From Clostridiales bacterium (lineage in GTDB: Bacteria > Bacillota > Clostridia > Oscillospirales > Oscillospiraceae): a DNA stretch of 10,996 bases. The stretch is taken from contig JAHZFC010000072.1 of the NCBI GenBank assembly GCA_019421525.1, forward strand, positions 1-10,996. The letters run 5' to 3'. The position numbers were made by a program, and so were the translations under genes. Shown one piece after another: positions 1 to 8,517 of the stretch (positions are counted from its first letter, which is position 1; every line of letters begins with the position of its first letter). Below the pieces are notes generated by a model. It was given only the letters and a program-made list of their open reading frames with translations. It was not told the origin of the DNA and made no database searches.

Positions 1-3000
1 ACTTCAAGCAGCTCTTCGCCCAGGTGACCAATCCCCCCATCGACGCCATCCGGGAAGAGATCGTCACAGACACCACCGTGTACGCCGGCGACGACGGCAA
101 CCTGCTCCAGGAGCAGGCGGACAACTGCCGGGTGCTCCAGATCCACAACCCCATCCTCACCTCCACCGACATGATGAAGATCAAGGCCATGGACCAGCCC
201 GGCTTCAAGGTGGCCACCGTGTCCATCCTGTACGAGAAGAACACCCCCCTGGACCGGGCGCTGGACCACCTGGAGGTGGCGGTGGACCGGGCCTATCGGG
301 AGGGGGCCAACATCATCGTGCTGTCCGACCGGGGGGTGGACGAGAACCACGTGGCTATCCCGTCCCTGCTGGCGGTGTCCGCTATGGAGCAGCACCTGGT
401 GCGCACCAAGAAGCGCACCGCCGTGTCCATCATCCTGGAGTCCGCCGAGCCCCGGGATGTCCACCACTTTGCCACCCTGCTGGGCTACGGCGCCCGGGCC
501 ATCAACCCCTACCTGGTGGAGGAGACCATCGTGGAGCTGATCGAGGAGGGGCTGCTGGACAAGGGCTTCCACACCGCGGTGGACGACTACAACTCCGCCA
601 TCCTCCACGGTATCGTGAAGATCGCCTCCAAGATGGGCATCTCCACCCTCCAGTCCTACCAGTCCGCCCAGATCTTCGAGGCGGTGGGCATCGACCGCAG
701 CGTCATCGACCGCTATTTTACCAACACCGTGTCCCGGGTTGGGGGCATCGGCCTGAAGGAGATCGCGGACATGGTGGACCGGAACCACTCCAGGGCCTTT
801 GACCCCCTGGGGCTGGATGTGGACCTGGAGCTGGACAGCCTGGGCGCCCACAAGGCCCGGTCCGGCGGCGAGGACCATATGTACGACCCCCAGACCATCC
901 ATCTCCTGCAGCAGGCCACCCGCCGGGGGGATCTCGACCTGTTCCGGCAGTATACCGCCAGGGTGGACGACGAGACAAAGCCCCACACCCTCCGGGGCCT
1001 GCTGGACATGAAGTATGCCGACGAGCCCATCCCCATCGACGAGGTGGAGAGCGTGGACTCCATCGTCAAGCGCTTCAAGACCGGGGCCATGAGCTACGGC
1101 TCCATCTCCCGGGAGGCCCACGAGTGCCTGGCCCAGGCCATGAATATGCTGGGGGGCAAGTCCAACTCCGGCGAGGGCGGGGAGGAGCCCGACCGGCTCC
1201 ACGATCCCTCCCGCTGCTCCGCCATCAAGCAGGTGGCCTCCGGCCGCTTCGGGGTCACCAGCGAGTACCTGGTGAGCGCCAAGGAGATCCAGATCAAGAT
1301 GGCCCAGGGGGCCAAGCCCGGCGAGGGCGGCCACCTGCCCGCGGGCAAGGTGTATCCCTGGATCGCCAAGTGCCGCCACTCCACCCCCGGTGTCACCCTG
1401 ATCTCCCCGCCCCCCCATCACGACATCTACTCCATCGAGGATTTGGCTCAGCTCATCTACGACCTGAAGAGCGCCAACCGGCAGGCCCGCATCTCCGTCA
1501 AGCTGGTCAGCGAGGCGGGGGTGGGCACCATCGCCGCCGGCGTGGCCAAGGCGGGGGCCCAGGTGGTGCTCATCTCCGGCCACGACGGCGGCACCGGGGC
1601 CGCGCCCCGCACCTCCATCCACAACGCCGGCCTGCCCTGGGAGCTGGGCCTGGCGGAGACCCACCAGACCCTCATCCAGAACGGCCTGCGCTCCCGGGTG
1701 GTGCTGGAGACTGACGGCAAGCTCATGAGCGGGCGGGATGTGGCCATCGCCTGTATGCTGGGGGCCGAGGAGTTCGGCTTTGCCACCGCGCCCCTGGTGA
1801 CCATGGGCTGTGTGATGATGCGGGTGTGCAACCTGGACACCTGCCCTGTGGGCGTGGCCACCCAGAACCCGGAGCTGAGAAAACGGTTCCAGGGCAAGCC
1901 GGAATATGTGGTCAACTTCATGCGCTTCATCGCCCAGGAGCTGCGGGAGCACATGGCCAGGCTGGGGGTGCGCACCGTGGAGGAGCTGGTGGGCCGCACC
2001 GACCTGCTCCAGGTCCGCTCTCCCGCGGTCAACGGCCGGGCGGCCACGGTGGACCTGTCCGGCATCTTGGACAACCCCTTTGTGGGCGGGGACTACAAGA
2101 CCCATTTCGACCCGGCGGACGTGTACGACTTCAAGCTGGAGGAGTCGGTGGACCTGAAGGTGCTGGAGAAAAAGCTGGGCCGCGCCCTGCAGAAGGGGGA
2201 GCCGCGGGAGCTGAAGCTGGCCGTGTCCAGCACAGACCGGGCGGTGGGCACCATATTGGGCTCCGACGTCACCCGCCTCCACGGCAGCCTGTCCGAGGGC
2301 ACCTTCACCATCCACTGCACCGGCGGCGGCGGACAGGCCTTCGGCGCTTTCATGCCCCAGGGGGTCACCCTGGAGCTGGAGGGGGATGCCAACGACTACC
2401 TGGGCAACGGCCTGTCCGGCGGCACCATCGTGGTCTATCCCCCCCGGGACAGCGCCTTTGACCCGGCGGAGAACATCCTGGTGGGCAACGTGGCCCTGTA
2501 CGGGGCCACCAGCGGGAAGGCATTCCTCAACGGCGTGGCCGGGGAGCGCTTCTGCGTGCGCAACTCCGGGGCCACGGCGGTGGTGGAGGGCGTGGGCGAC
2601 CACGGCTGTGAGTATATGACCGGCGGCCGGGTGGTGGTCCTGGGCCCCACGGGGAAGAACTTCGCCGCCGGCATGAGCGGCGGCGTGGCCTTCGTGCTGG
2701 ATGAGCGCCGGGATCTGTACCTGCGGCTGAACAAGTCTCTGGTGTCCATGGACCCGGTGACCGAGCCCCACGATATCGCCGAGCTCAAGGGCCTCATCCA
2801 GGCCCACGCCGACGCCACGGGCTCCCCCAAGGCCAAACGTATTTTGGAGCGATTTGAGGAGTATCTGCCTTTGTTCAAGAAGATCCTGCCCCACGACTAT
2901 GACCGGATGCTGCGCACCATCGCCCAGTATGAGGAGAAGGGTATGACCCGGGAACAGGCGGAGGTAGAGGCCTTCTATGTCAACACCAGGAAAGGGGGCG

Positions 3001-3005
3001 AGTGA
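1..3005 (+). CDS. gltB: Glutamate synthase large (alpha) subunit, 5' end missing
   Basis: This is the large subunit of NADPH-dependent glutamate synthase (GOGAT), which uses glutamine-derived ammonia to turn 2-oxoglutarate into glutamate in the cytoplasm. The frame is already open at base 3 and reads FKQLFAQVTNPPID, a conserved stretch of the central domain. The GTG at 24 is therefore an internal codon and the true start lies upstream. About 1,000 codons are present, against roughly 1,500 for the family. The missing part is the N-terminal glutamine amidotransferase domain. What remains is the central domain (about 1-900), the FMN-binding synthase domain (about 1000-2050) and the C-terminal GXGXG beta-helix domain (about 2200-2750, with repeated G-x-G turns such as GNGLSGG and AAGMSGG). 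Cysteine codons at 1809, 1827 and 1842 form the C-x5-C-x4-C pattern expected to hold the 3Fe-4S cluster. There is no frameshift. gltD follows three bases after the stop. Confidence is very high. Confidence 0.98.
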   Translation, partial: FKQLFAQVTNPPIDAIREEIVTDTTVYAGDDGNLLQEQADNCRVLQIHNPILTSTDMMKIKAMDQPGFKVATVSILYEKNTPLDRALDHLEVAVDRAYREGANIIVLSDRGVDENHVAIPSLLAVSAMEQHLVRTKKRTAVSIILESAEPRDVHHFATLLGYGARAINPYLVEETIVELIEEGLLDKGFHTAVDDYNSAILHGIVKIASKMGISTLQSYQSAQIFEAVGIDRSVIDRYFTNTVSRVGGIGLKEIADMVDRNHSRAFDPLGLDVDLELDSLGAHKARSGGEDHMYDPQTIHLLQQATRRGDLDLFRQYTARVDDETKPHTLRGLLDMKYADEPIPIDEVESVDSIVKRFKTGAMSYGSISREAHECLAQAMNMLGGKSNSGEGGEEPDRLHDPSRCSAIKQVASGRFGVTSEYLVSAKEIQIKMAQGAKPGEGGHLPAGKVYPWIAKCRHSTPGVTLISPPPHHDIYSIEDLAQLIYDLKSANRQARISVKLVSEAGVGTIAAGVAKAGAQVVLISGHDGGTGAAPRTSIHNAGLPWELGLAETHQTLIQNGLRSRVVLETDGKLMSGRDVAIACMLGAEEFGFATAPLVTMGCVMMRVCNLDTCPVGVATQNPELRKRFQGKPEYVVNFMRFIAQELREHMARLGVRTVEELVGRTDLLQVRSPAVNGRAATVDLSGILDNPFVGGDYKTHFDPADVYDFKLEESVDLKVLEKKLGRALQKGEPRELKLAVSSTDRAVGTILGSDVTRLHGSLSEGTFTIHCTGGGGQAFGAFMPQGVTLELEGDANDYLGNGLSGGTIVVYPPRDSAFDPAENILVGNVALYGATSGKAFLNGVAGERFCVRNSGATAVVEGVGDHGCEYMTGGRVVVLGPTGKNFAAGMSGGVAFVLDERRDLYLRLNKSLVSMDPVTEPHDIAELKGLIQAHADATGSPKAKRILERFEEYLPLFKKILPHDYDRMLRTIAQYEEKGMTREQAEVEAFYVNTRKGGE

Positions 3006-3008
3006 GCC

Positions 3009-4490
<1,482 letters not shown>

Positions 4491-4502
4491 ATAGCGTTGT
4501 TA

Positions 4503-4583
4503 TTGCGGCAGAGAGACTGTCGAAAAGCCACACCGAGTTCGCGCTGGCAGGCGCGACAAACTGCGGTGGGATCTCTGCCGTGA
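4503..4583 (+). repeat. Nested inverted repeats; possible structured RNA or small mobile-element remnant
   Basis: Three nested stems can be drawn by hand. The outer stem pairs CGGCAGAGA (4506-4514) with TCTCTGCCG (4572-4580), nine perfect pairs that extend outward with two G/T wobbles and a T-A. The middle stem pairs CACCGAGT (4531-4538) with ACTGCGGTG (4560-4568), with one bulged G at 4563. The inner stem pairs TCGCGC (4539-4544) with GCGCGA (4551-4556) around the loop TGGCAG, with CAA bulged at 4557-4559. Bases 4515-4530, including GACTGTCGAAAAG, stay single-stranded. It begins 12 bases after the gltD stop, so it would be the 3' untranslated region of the gltBD transcript. I recognise no known RNA family. 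A miniature inverted-repeat element is the main alternative, though no target duplication is evident. The strand is assigned from the transcription direction. Confidence 0.5.
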
Positions 4584-4587
4584 CCGA

Positions 4588-4625
4588 TCCGTCTGGAATG
4601 GCATAGCTATGCCTTTCCAGACGGA
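4588..4625. repeat. 38-base near-perfect palindrome
   Basis: The outer arms TCCGTCTGGAA (4588-4598) and TTCCAGACGGA (4615-4625) are perfect inverted repeats. The core GGCATAGCTATGCC (4600-4613) is itself a perfect palindrome. The only mismatch is T4599 against T4614. As RNA it would form an 11-pair stem, a U-U mismatch, a 5-pair stem and an AGCU loop. It lies two bases before the terminator hairpin and has no T-run of its own, so it is unlikely to terminate transcription by itself. It could be an mRNA 3'-end stabiliser, part of the preceding element, or a protein-binding site. Confidence 0.7.
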
Positions 4626-4627
4626 CT

Positions 4628-4668
4628 GAGCCCCGCCGGGAAGGAAACTTCCCGGCGGGGCTCGTTTT
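4628..4668 (+). terminator. Intrinsic terminator of the gltBD operon
   Basis: A perfect 16-pair GC-rich stem (GAGCCCCGCCGGGAAG at 4628-4643 with its complement at 4648-4663) is closed by a GAAA tetraloop and followed by G then TTTT (4665-4668). This is a classic Rho-independent terminator for the + strand. There is no matching A-run on the 5' side, so it is probably not bidirectional. It separates gltBD from the murB operon. Confidence 0.92.
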
Positions 4669-4691
4669 CAGGAATTTAATATTTGAAGGTA

Positions 4692-4720
4692 TTCTCATTT
4701 TCCCGGGTTTCTGGTATACT
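4692..4720 (+). promoter_or_regulatory. Probable sigma-A promoter of the murB operon (extended -10)
   Basis: TATACT at 4715-4720 matches the -10 consensus at five of six positions and is preceded by TGG, giving an extended -10 (TG at 4712-4713). TTCTCA at 4692-4697 is a weak -35 (four of six) with a 17-base spacer. The stretch from about 4669 to 4730 is clearly more AT-rich than its surroundings and lies directly after a terminator, where a new promoter is expected. Transcription would start near 4727. TATGAT at 4720-4725 is a weaker alternative -10. Confidence 0.6.
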
Positions 4721-4760
4721 ATGATAATATGGAGATCGAACGATGCGACCGCCGTGGGGC

Positions 4761-4773
4761 GGGGGAGGTCACG
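4761..4773 (+). promoter_or_regulatory. Ribosome binding site that fixes the murB start
   Basis: GGGGGAGG at 4761-4768 lies five bases before the ATG at 4774. The in-frame ATG at 4729 has no such site and would fall about two bases after the predicted transcription start, so 4774 is preferred. Confidence 0.75.
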
Positions 4774-5685
4774 ATGAACGATTTTGACACGCTATGTGCC
4801 CGGCTGACCCAGGCGGTCCCCAACCTGGAACTGCGCCGTGATGAGCCCATGAGCCGCCATACCACCTTCAAGGTGGGCGGACCGGCCCGGCTGATGGCCC
4901 TGCCCAAGACGGAGGAGGAGGTCATCACCGCCGTCCGCCTGGCCCGGGAGCTGGGGATCGAGCCGCTGTTCGTGGGCAACGGCTCCGACCTGCTGGTGGA
5001 TGACAAAGGACTGGACGCCTTTGTGGTCAAGACGGTGCCCGGCCTGTCCTGGTGGAGGGCGGAGGGCACACAGATCGAGGCTGGCTGCGGACTGCTGCTG
5101 TCCTCCCTGGCGGTGGAGGCGGCCCGCCGCTCCCTGACTGGCTTGGAGTTTGCCCACGGGATCCCCGGCAGCTTGGGCGGCGCGGTCATCATGAACGCAG
5201 GCGCCTACGGCGGGGAGCTGTGCCAGGTGGTGCGGTCTGTGCGGACGCTGGAGCCGGACGGCAGGGTGGAGGAGATCCCGGTGGAAGCGTGCGACTTCCG
5301 GTATCGCCACTCTGCCTTTTCCGACGGGGGGCGGCTGGTGCTTTCCGCCCGGCTGGAGCTGGAGCGGGGAGAGGCGGAGGACATCCGCGCAAAAATGAGC
5401 GACCTCATGGCCCGGCGTCGTGAGAAGCAGCCCCTGGAATACCCCAGCGCCGGCTCCACGTTCAAGCGGCCCCAGGGCCACTATGCCGCCGCCCTGATCG
5501 ACCAGTGCGGGCTGAAGGGGCTGGCCATCGGCGGGGCCCAGGTATCCACCAAGCACGCCGGCTTCATCGTCAACACCGGGATGGCCACCTGCCGGGACAT
5601 TCTGGACCTGATGGGTGTGGTGCGGGACTGCGTGTACCGGGTGACCGGTGTGGAGCTGGAGCCCGAGGTCAAATATCTCAAGTGA
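4774..5685 (+). CDS. murB: UDP-N-acetylenolpyruvoylglucosamine reductase
   Basis: MurB reduces UDP-GlcNAc-enolpyruvate to UDP-MurNAc with NADPH and FAD, the second committed step of peptidoglycan precursor synthesis in the cytoplasm. From the chosen ATG the product is 303 residues, the usual size for the shorter type II MurB of Firmicutes. Visible features in order are the N-terminal HTTFKVGGPA motif (about 29-38), the FAD-binding segments VGNGSDLLV (67-75) and GIPGSLGGAVIMNAGAYGG (129-147), the YRHS arginine motif (177-180), the proton-donor serine in SAGSTFK (S228), and the C-terminal LEPEV motif that supplies the catalytic glutamate. An upstream in-frame ATG at 4729 would add 15 residues (starting MEIERCDRRG) that do not look like family sequence. 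The stop codon TGA overlaps the ribosome binding site of rapZ, which suggests translational coupling. It is the first gene of the operon. Confidence 0.97.
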   Translation: MNDFDTLCARLTQAVPNLELRRDEPMSRHTTFKVGGPARLMALPKTEEEVITAVRLARELGIEPLFVGNGSDLLVDDKGLDAFVVKTVPGLSWWRAEGTQIEAGCGLLLSSLAVEAARRSLTGLEFAHGIPGSLGGAVIMNAGAYGGELCQVVRSVRTLEPDGRVEEIPVEACDFRYRHSAFSDGGRLVLSARLELERGEAEDIRAKMSDLMARRREKQPLEYPSAGSTFKRPQGHYAAALIDQCGLKGLAIGGAQVSTKHAGFIVNTGMATCRDILDLMGVVRDCVYRVTGVELEPEVKYLK

Positions 5686-5695
5686 GGTGATGGGG
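5684..5695 (+). promoter_or_regulatory. Ribosome binding site that fixes the rapZ start
   Basis: GAGGTGAT at 5684-5691 is a strong match to the 16S anti-Shine-Dalgarno and ends four bases before the ATG at 5696 (eight from the GAGG core). It leaves too little room for the in-frame ATG at 5690. It overlaps the murB stop codon. Confidence 0.7.
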
Positions 5696-6556
5696 ATGGA
5701 ATTCATCATCGTATCGGGGCTGTCCGGCGCGGGCAAGTCCACCGTCATGTCCATCCTGGAGGATATCGGTTTTTTCTGCGTGGATAATCTGCCCCCGGCG
5801 CTGATCCCCAAGTTCGCCGAGCTGTGCCAGGCGGGTACAGGGGCCTATGAGCGGGTGGCCATGGTGTGCGACATCCGGGGGGGACAGACCTTTGACGGCC
5901 TGTTCGAGGCCCTGGATGATCTGCATGACATGCGCATGGACTATAAGATCCTGTTCGTAGAGGCGGACACGGAGACGATCATCAAGCGATACAAGGAGAC
6001 CCGCCGGGCCCACCCGCTGATGACTGGGGATGTCACCCTCCCGGAGGCGGTGGAGCTGGAGCGCACGGCCATGGAGCCGGTGCGGGAGCGGGCGGCCTAT
6101 GTGCTGGAGACCACCGCACTGTCCACCAAGAAGCTGCGGGATGTGCTGCGGCTGTTTGCCCCGAACCGGGAAAAGCGGGAGCAGATGAGCATCTCCGTCA
6201 CCTCCTTCGGGTTCAAATACGGCATCCCCGTGGAGGCGGACATGGTGTTCGATGTGCGCTTCCTCCCAAATCCCTTTTACATCGACGGGCTGCGGGACCT
6301 GACCGGGCTGGACGCGCCTGTCCGGGACTATATCTTCAGCTTTCCGGCCACAAATGAGTTCCTCGGCCATCTGGAGGGGCTCATGACGTTTTTGCTGCCC
6401 CAGTTCGTGGAGGAGGGCAAGAGCGCCCTGGTGATCGCGGTGGGCTGCACCGGCGGCAAGCACCGCTCGGTGGCTGTCACCCGGGCGCTGGCGGAGCTCA
6501 TCCGGGACAAGGGATATCCTGCCGGTGAAAATCACCGGGATATGACGAGGGCGTGA
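5696..6556 (+). CDS. rapZ: RapZ/YvcJ family P-loop nucleotide-binding protein
   Basis: The 286-residue product belongs to the RapZ (YvcJ, formerly YhbJ) family. In E. coli RapZ senses glucosamine-6-phosphate and steers decay of the GlmZ small RNA. In B. subtilis YvcJ binds and hydrolyses nucleotides and affects competence. The role in this organism is unknown, since no GlmZ system is seen here. Visible features are a Walker A motif GLSGAGKS at residues 8-15, the family signature FCVDNLPP (27-34), and the conserved C-terminal half with SFGFKYGIP, FDVRFLPNP and GCTGGKHRS (250-258), the part that binds RNA or sugar phosphate in studied homologues. Length matches the family. The ATG at 5696 was chosen because it gives the canonical N-terminus MEFIIVSGLSGAGKS and is well spaced from GAGGTGAT. 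The gene starts 10 bases after murB and ends three bases before yvcK, so it lies within one operon. Confidence 0.96.
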   Translation: MEFIIVSGLSGAGKSTVMSILEDIGFFCVDNLPPALIPKFAELCQAGTGAYERVAMVCDIRGGQTFDGLFEALDDLHDMRMDYKILFVEADTETIIKRYKETRRAHPLMTGDVTLPEAVELERTAMEPVRERAAYVLETTALSTKKLRDVLRLFAPNREKREQMSISVTSFGFKYGIPVEADMVFDVRFLPNPFYIDGLRDLTGLDAPVRDYIFSFPATNEFLGHLEGLMTFLLPQFVEEGKSALVIAVGCTGGKHRSVAVTRALAELIRDKGYPAGENHRDMTRA

Positions 6557-6559
6557 ACT

Positions 6560-7555
6560 ATGGCAGATCTGAACACAAAAGGCCCATCCATCGTGGCCAT
6601 CGGCGGGGGCAATGGCCTGTCCGCGATCCTGCGGGGACTGAAGCTCTACACCCAAAACCTGACGGCCATCGTCACAGTGGCCGATGACGGCGGCGGCTCC
6701 GGCATGCTCCGGGAGGACCTGGGGATGCCCCCGCCGGGAGATATCCGCAACTGTATGGAGGCGCTGGCCAATACCGAGCCTCTGATGCAGCAGCTGCTGG
6801 CCTATCGCTTTCCCGAGGGGCGGCTGGCGGGCCAGGCATTTGGGAACCTGCTGCTGGCGGCGCTGGACGGGATCTCCGACTCCTTTGACCAGGCAGTGGC
6901 CCGGATGAGCGAAGTTTTGGCCATCACCGGGCGTATCCTGCCGGTGACCAATTCCAATGTGCAGCTGGAGGCCACCTTTGAAAACGGCACCAGCGTGTGC
7001 GGTGAGTCCAAGATCTTTGCCTTTAAGAAGGAGCAGGACTGCCGCATCCACCATGTGCGCCTTCTGCCCGAGTGGCCGCCTGCCCTTCCCGCGGCCCTGG
7101 AGGCCATCCGACAGGCGGAGGTCATCCTGCTGGGACCGGGCAGCCTGTACACCAGCGTCATCCCCAACCTGCTGGTGGATGGGGTGGCCGATGCCATCCG
7201 GGAGTCCAAGGCCCTGAAGATCTATGTCTGCAACATCATGACCCAGGACGGAGAGACGGAGGGCATGACCGCCGCCGACCATGTGGCCGCCCTGCTGGAG
7301 CACGGGGGAGCGGGGCTCATCGACATGTGCCTGTGCAACAACGCCAGCGTCAGCGCCAGGCTGTTGGAGCGGTATTCCGCCGAGGACGCCGAACCCATGC
7401 AGGTCAGCCGCCGGGACATCGAGCTGCTGGGGGTGGAGGTGGTCAGCCGGCCCCTCACTGACGAGAGCTCCAACTTTGCCCGTCACTCCGGCGTCAAGGT
7501 GGCAGAGGCGGTGCTGGAGCTCCACCGCCAGCGGGCCAGCACCAAAATTTTCTGA
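6560..7555 (+). CDS. yvcK: YvcK/CofD-like UDP-sugar-binding protein (gluconeogenesis factor)
   Basis: The 331-residue product is a YvcK protein, a relative of the CofD phosphotransferases. In B. subtilis YvcK is needed for normal shape on gluconeogenic carbon sources, affects PBP1 localisation, and binds UDP-sugars such as UDP-GlcNAc. Catalytic activity is not established for the family. The Rossmann-type motif GGGNGLS lies at residues 15-21, the DDGGGSG motif at 42-48 and PPPGDIRN at 57-64, followed further on by LLGPGSLYTS; these are the diagnostic conserved segments. The ATG at 6560 is preceded by CGAGG (6546-6550) at good spacing, three bases after the rapZ stop. The product lacks membrane segments and is expected in the cytoplasm. 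The rapZ-yvcK-whiA order is conserved widely in Gram-positive bacteria, which supports the call. Confidence 0.97.
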   Translation: MADLNTKGPSIVAIGGGNGLSAILRGLKLYTQNLTAIVTVADDGGGSGMLREDLGMPPPGDIRNCMEALANTEPLMQQLLAYRFPEGRLAGQAFGNLLLAALDGISDSFDQAVARMSEVLAITGRILPVTNSNVQLEATFENGTSVCGESKIFAFKKEQDCRIHHVRLLPEWPPALPAALEAIRQAEVILLGPGSLYTSVIPNLLVDGVADAIRESKALKIYVCNIMTQDGETEGMTAADHVAALLEHGGAGLIDMCLCNNASVSARLLERYSAEDAEPMQVSRRDIELLGVEVVSRPLTDESSNFARHSGVKVAEAVLELHRQRASTKIF

Positions 7556-7581
7556 AGAGAACGAACCGAGGAGGGAGTCCC

Positions 7582-8517
7582 ATGTCCTTTTCCGCCCAGG
7601 TCAAGGGGGAGCTGTGCCGGCAGAACATCGGCCGGCGCTGCTGCGCCCAGGCGGAGGCCTACGGCATCCTGCTCTACTGCAACACCTTCCACAGCAGGCA
7701 GGTGCGCATCATCACGGGCTCTCCCGACCTGAAGGTCCGGCTGCCCGTGCTGTTCAAAAAGGCGTTCCGCCTGAGCTTTGACGAGGTCCCGCCCCAGGAG
7801 GAGGGGAAGGGGACCTTCCTCATCCAAGATCCGGACAAGCTTCGGGCCATCTTTGATGCCTTCGGCCACGAGATGGACACCGCGCCTTCGGTCCATGTGA
7901 ACTTCGCCGTGCTGGAGGAGGACCACTGCCGAACGGCTTTTTTCCGGGGAGCATTTCTGGCCGGGGGATCGGTGACAGACCCCGCCAAGGGCTACCACCT
8001 GGAGCTGGCCACCGCCCACTACCATGTGGGGCGGGAGGTGCCGGTACTGCTCCGGGAGGCGGGCTTTGAGGCCAAGGAGACCACCCGGAAGGGGAACTAT
8101 ATCACCTACTTCAAACAGTCCGACCACATCGAGGACTTCCTGACGGCCATCGGCGCCCCGGTGTCCGCCATGGAGGTCATGACCTCCAAGCTGGAGCGGG
8201 ACCTGCGGGGGAGCGTCAACCGCCGGGTGAACTGCGACAGCGCCAACCTGGACAAGACGGTGGCAGCGGCCCAGAGCCAGATCGACGCCATTGCCCGCCT
8301 GCGGGAGCAGGGAAAGCTGGAGGGACTGCCGGACAAGCTCCGCCAGACGGCCCGGCTCCGGTTGGACAACCCGGAGCTCACCCTCAGTCAGCTCTCTGAG
8401 CTGTTCCAGCCGCCTATCAGCAGATCAGCCCTGAACCACCGTCTGCGCAAGCTGGTGGAACTGGCAGGAAACGCTGAACGTCCGGGAGCAGGGAGCCTGG
8501 ACCGGAGCGACGGGTAG
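7582..8517 (+). CDS. whiA: Sporulation/cell-division DNA-binding protein WhiA
   Basis: WhiA is a conserved Gram-positive DNA-binding protein. It is a sporulation transcription factor in Streptomyces and affects division and chromosome segregation in B. subtilis. The 311-residue product shows the two expected parts. The first is an N-terminal domain related to LAGLIDADG homing endonucleases, with the degenerate motif FFRGAFLAGGSVTDP at about 120-134, which lacks the nuclease acidic pattern as is normal for WhiA. The second is a C-terminal helix-turn-helix at about 261-297 containing LTLSQLSELF and SRSALNHRLRKL. The NRRVNCDSANLDK segment (213-225) is also typical. The ATG at 7582 has a strong GAGGAGGG site at 7569-7576, 26 bases after yvcK. 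The last 14 or so residues (ERPGAGSLDRSDG) look unlike the family and share the purine-rich composition of the spacer that follows. No terminator follows the gene. Confidence 0.96.
   Translation: MSFSAQVKGELCRQNIGRRCCAQAEAYGILLYCNTFHSRQVRIITGSPDLKVRLPVLFKKAFRLSFDEVPPQEEGKGTFLIQDPDKLRAIFDAFGHEMDTAPSVHVNFAVLEEDHCRTAFFRGAFLAGGSVTDPAKGYHLELATAHYHVGREVPVLLREAGFEAKETTRKGNYITYFKQSDHIEDFLTAIGAPVSAMEVMTSKLERDLRGSVNRRVNCDSANLDKTVAAAQSQIDAIARLREQGKLEGLPDKLRQTARLRLDNPELTLSQLSELFQPPISRSALNHRLRKLVELAGNAERPGAGSLDRSDG

Noticed and set aside
24..26. GTG at 24 as the start of gltB
   Set aside because: The frame is open upstream and reads conserved GltB sequence from base 3. The amidotransferase domain must lie before the window, so this is an internal valine codon.
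4491..4668. A riboswitch or attenuator controlling murB
   Set aside because: The terminator lies before the probable murB promoter and I see no sequence that could pair as an antiterminator, so it serves gltBD rather than murB.
4683..4688. TTGAAG as the -35 box of the murB promoter
   Set aside because: It is 26 bases from the TATACT -10, too far for sigma-A. TTCTCA at 4692 with the extended -10 fits better.
5648..5695. Upstream ATG codons (5648, 5690) as the rapZ start
   Set aside because: 5648 lies inside murB and would add non-family residues. 5690 is too close to the ribosome binding site. ATG 5696 gives the canonical N-terminus.
4792..5811. A 339-codon minus-strand frame opposite murB
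   Set aside because: It overlaps the whole of murB and the start of rapZ and has no domain or credible ribosome binding site. It is an antisense shadow.
5678..7525. A 615-codon open reading frame on the minus strand opposite rapZ and yvcK
   Set aside because: It spans two well-supported + strand genes and their junction, is low in complexity and has no conserved motif. It is a codon-bias shadow.
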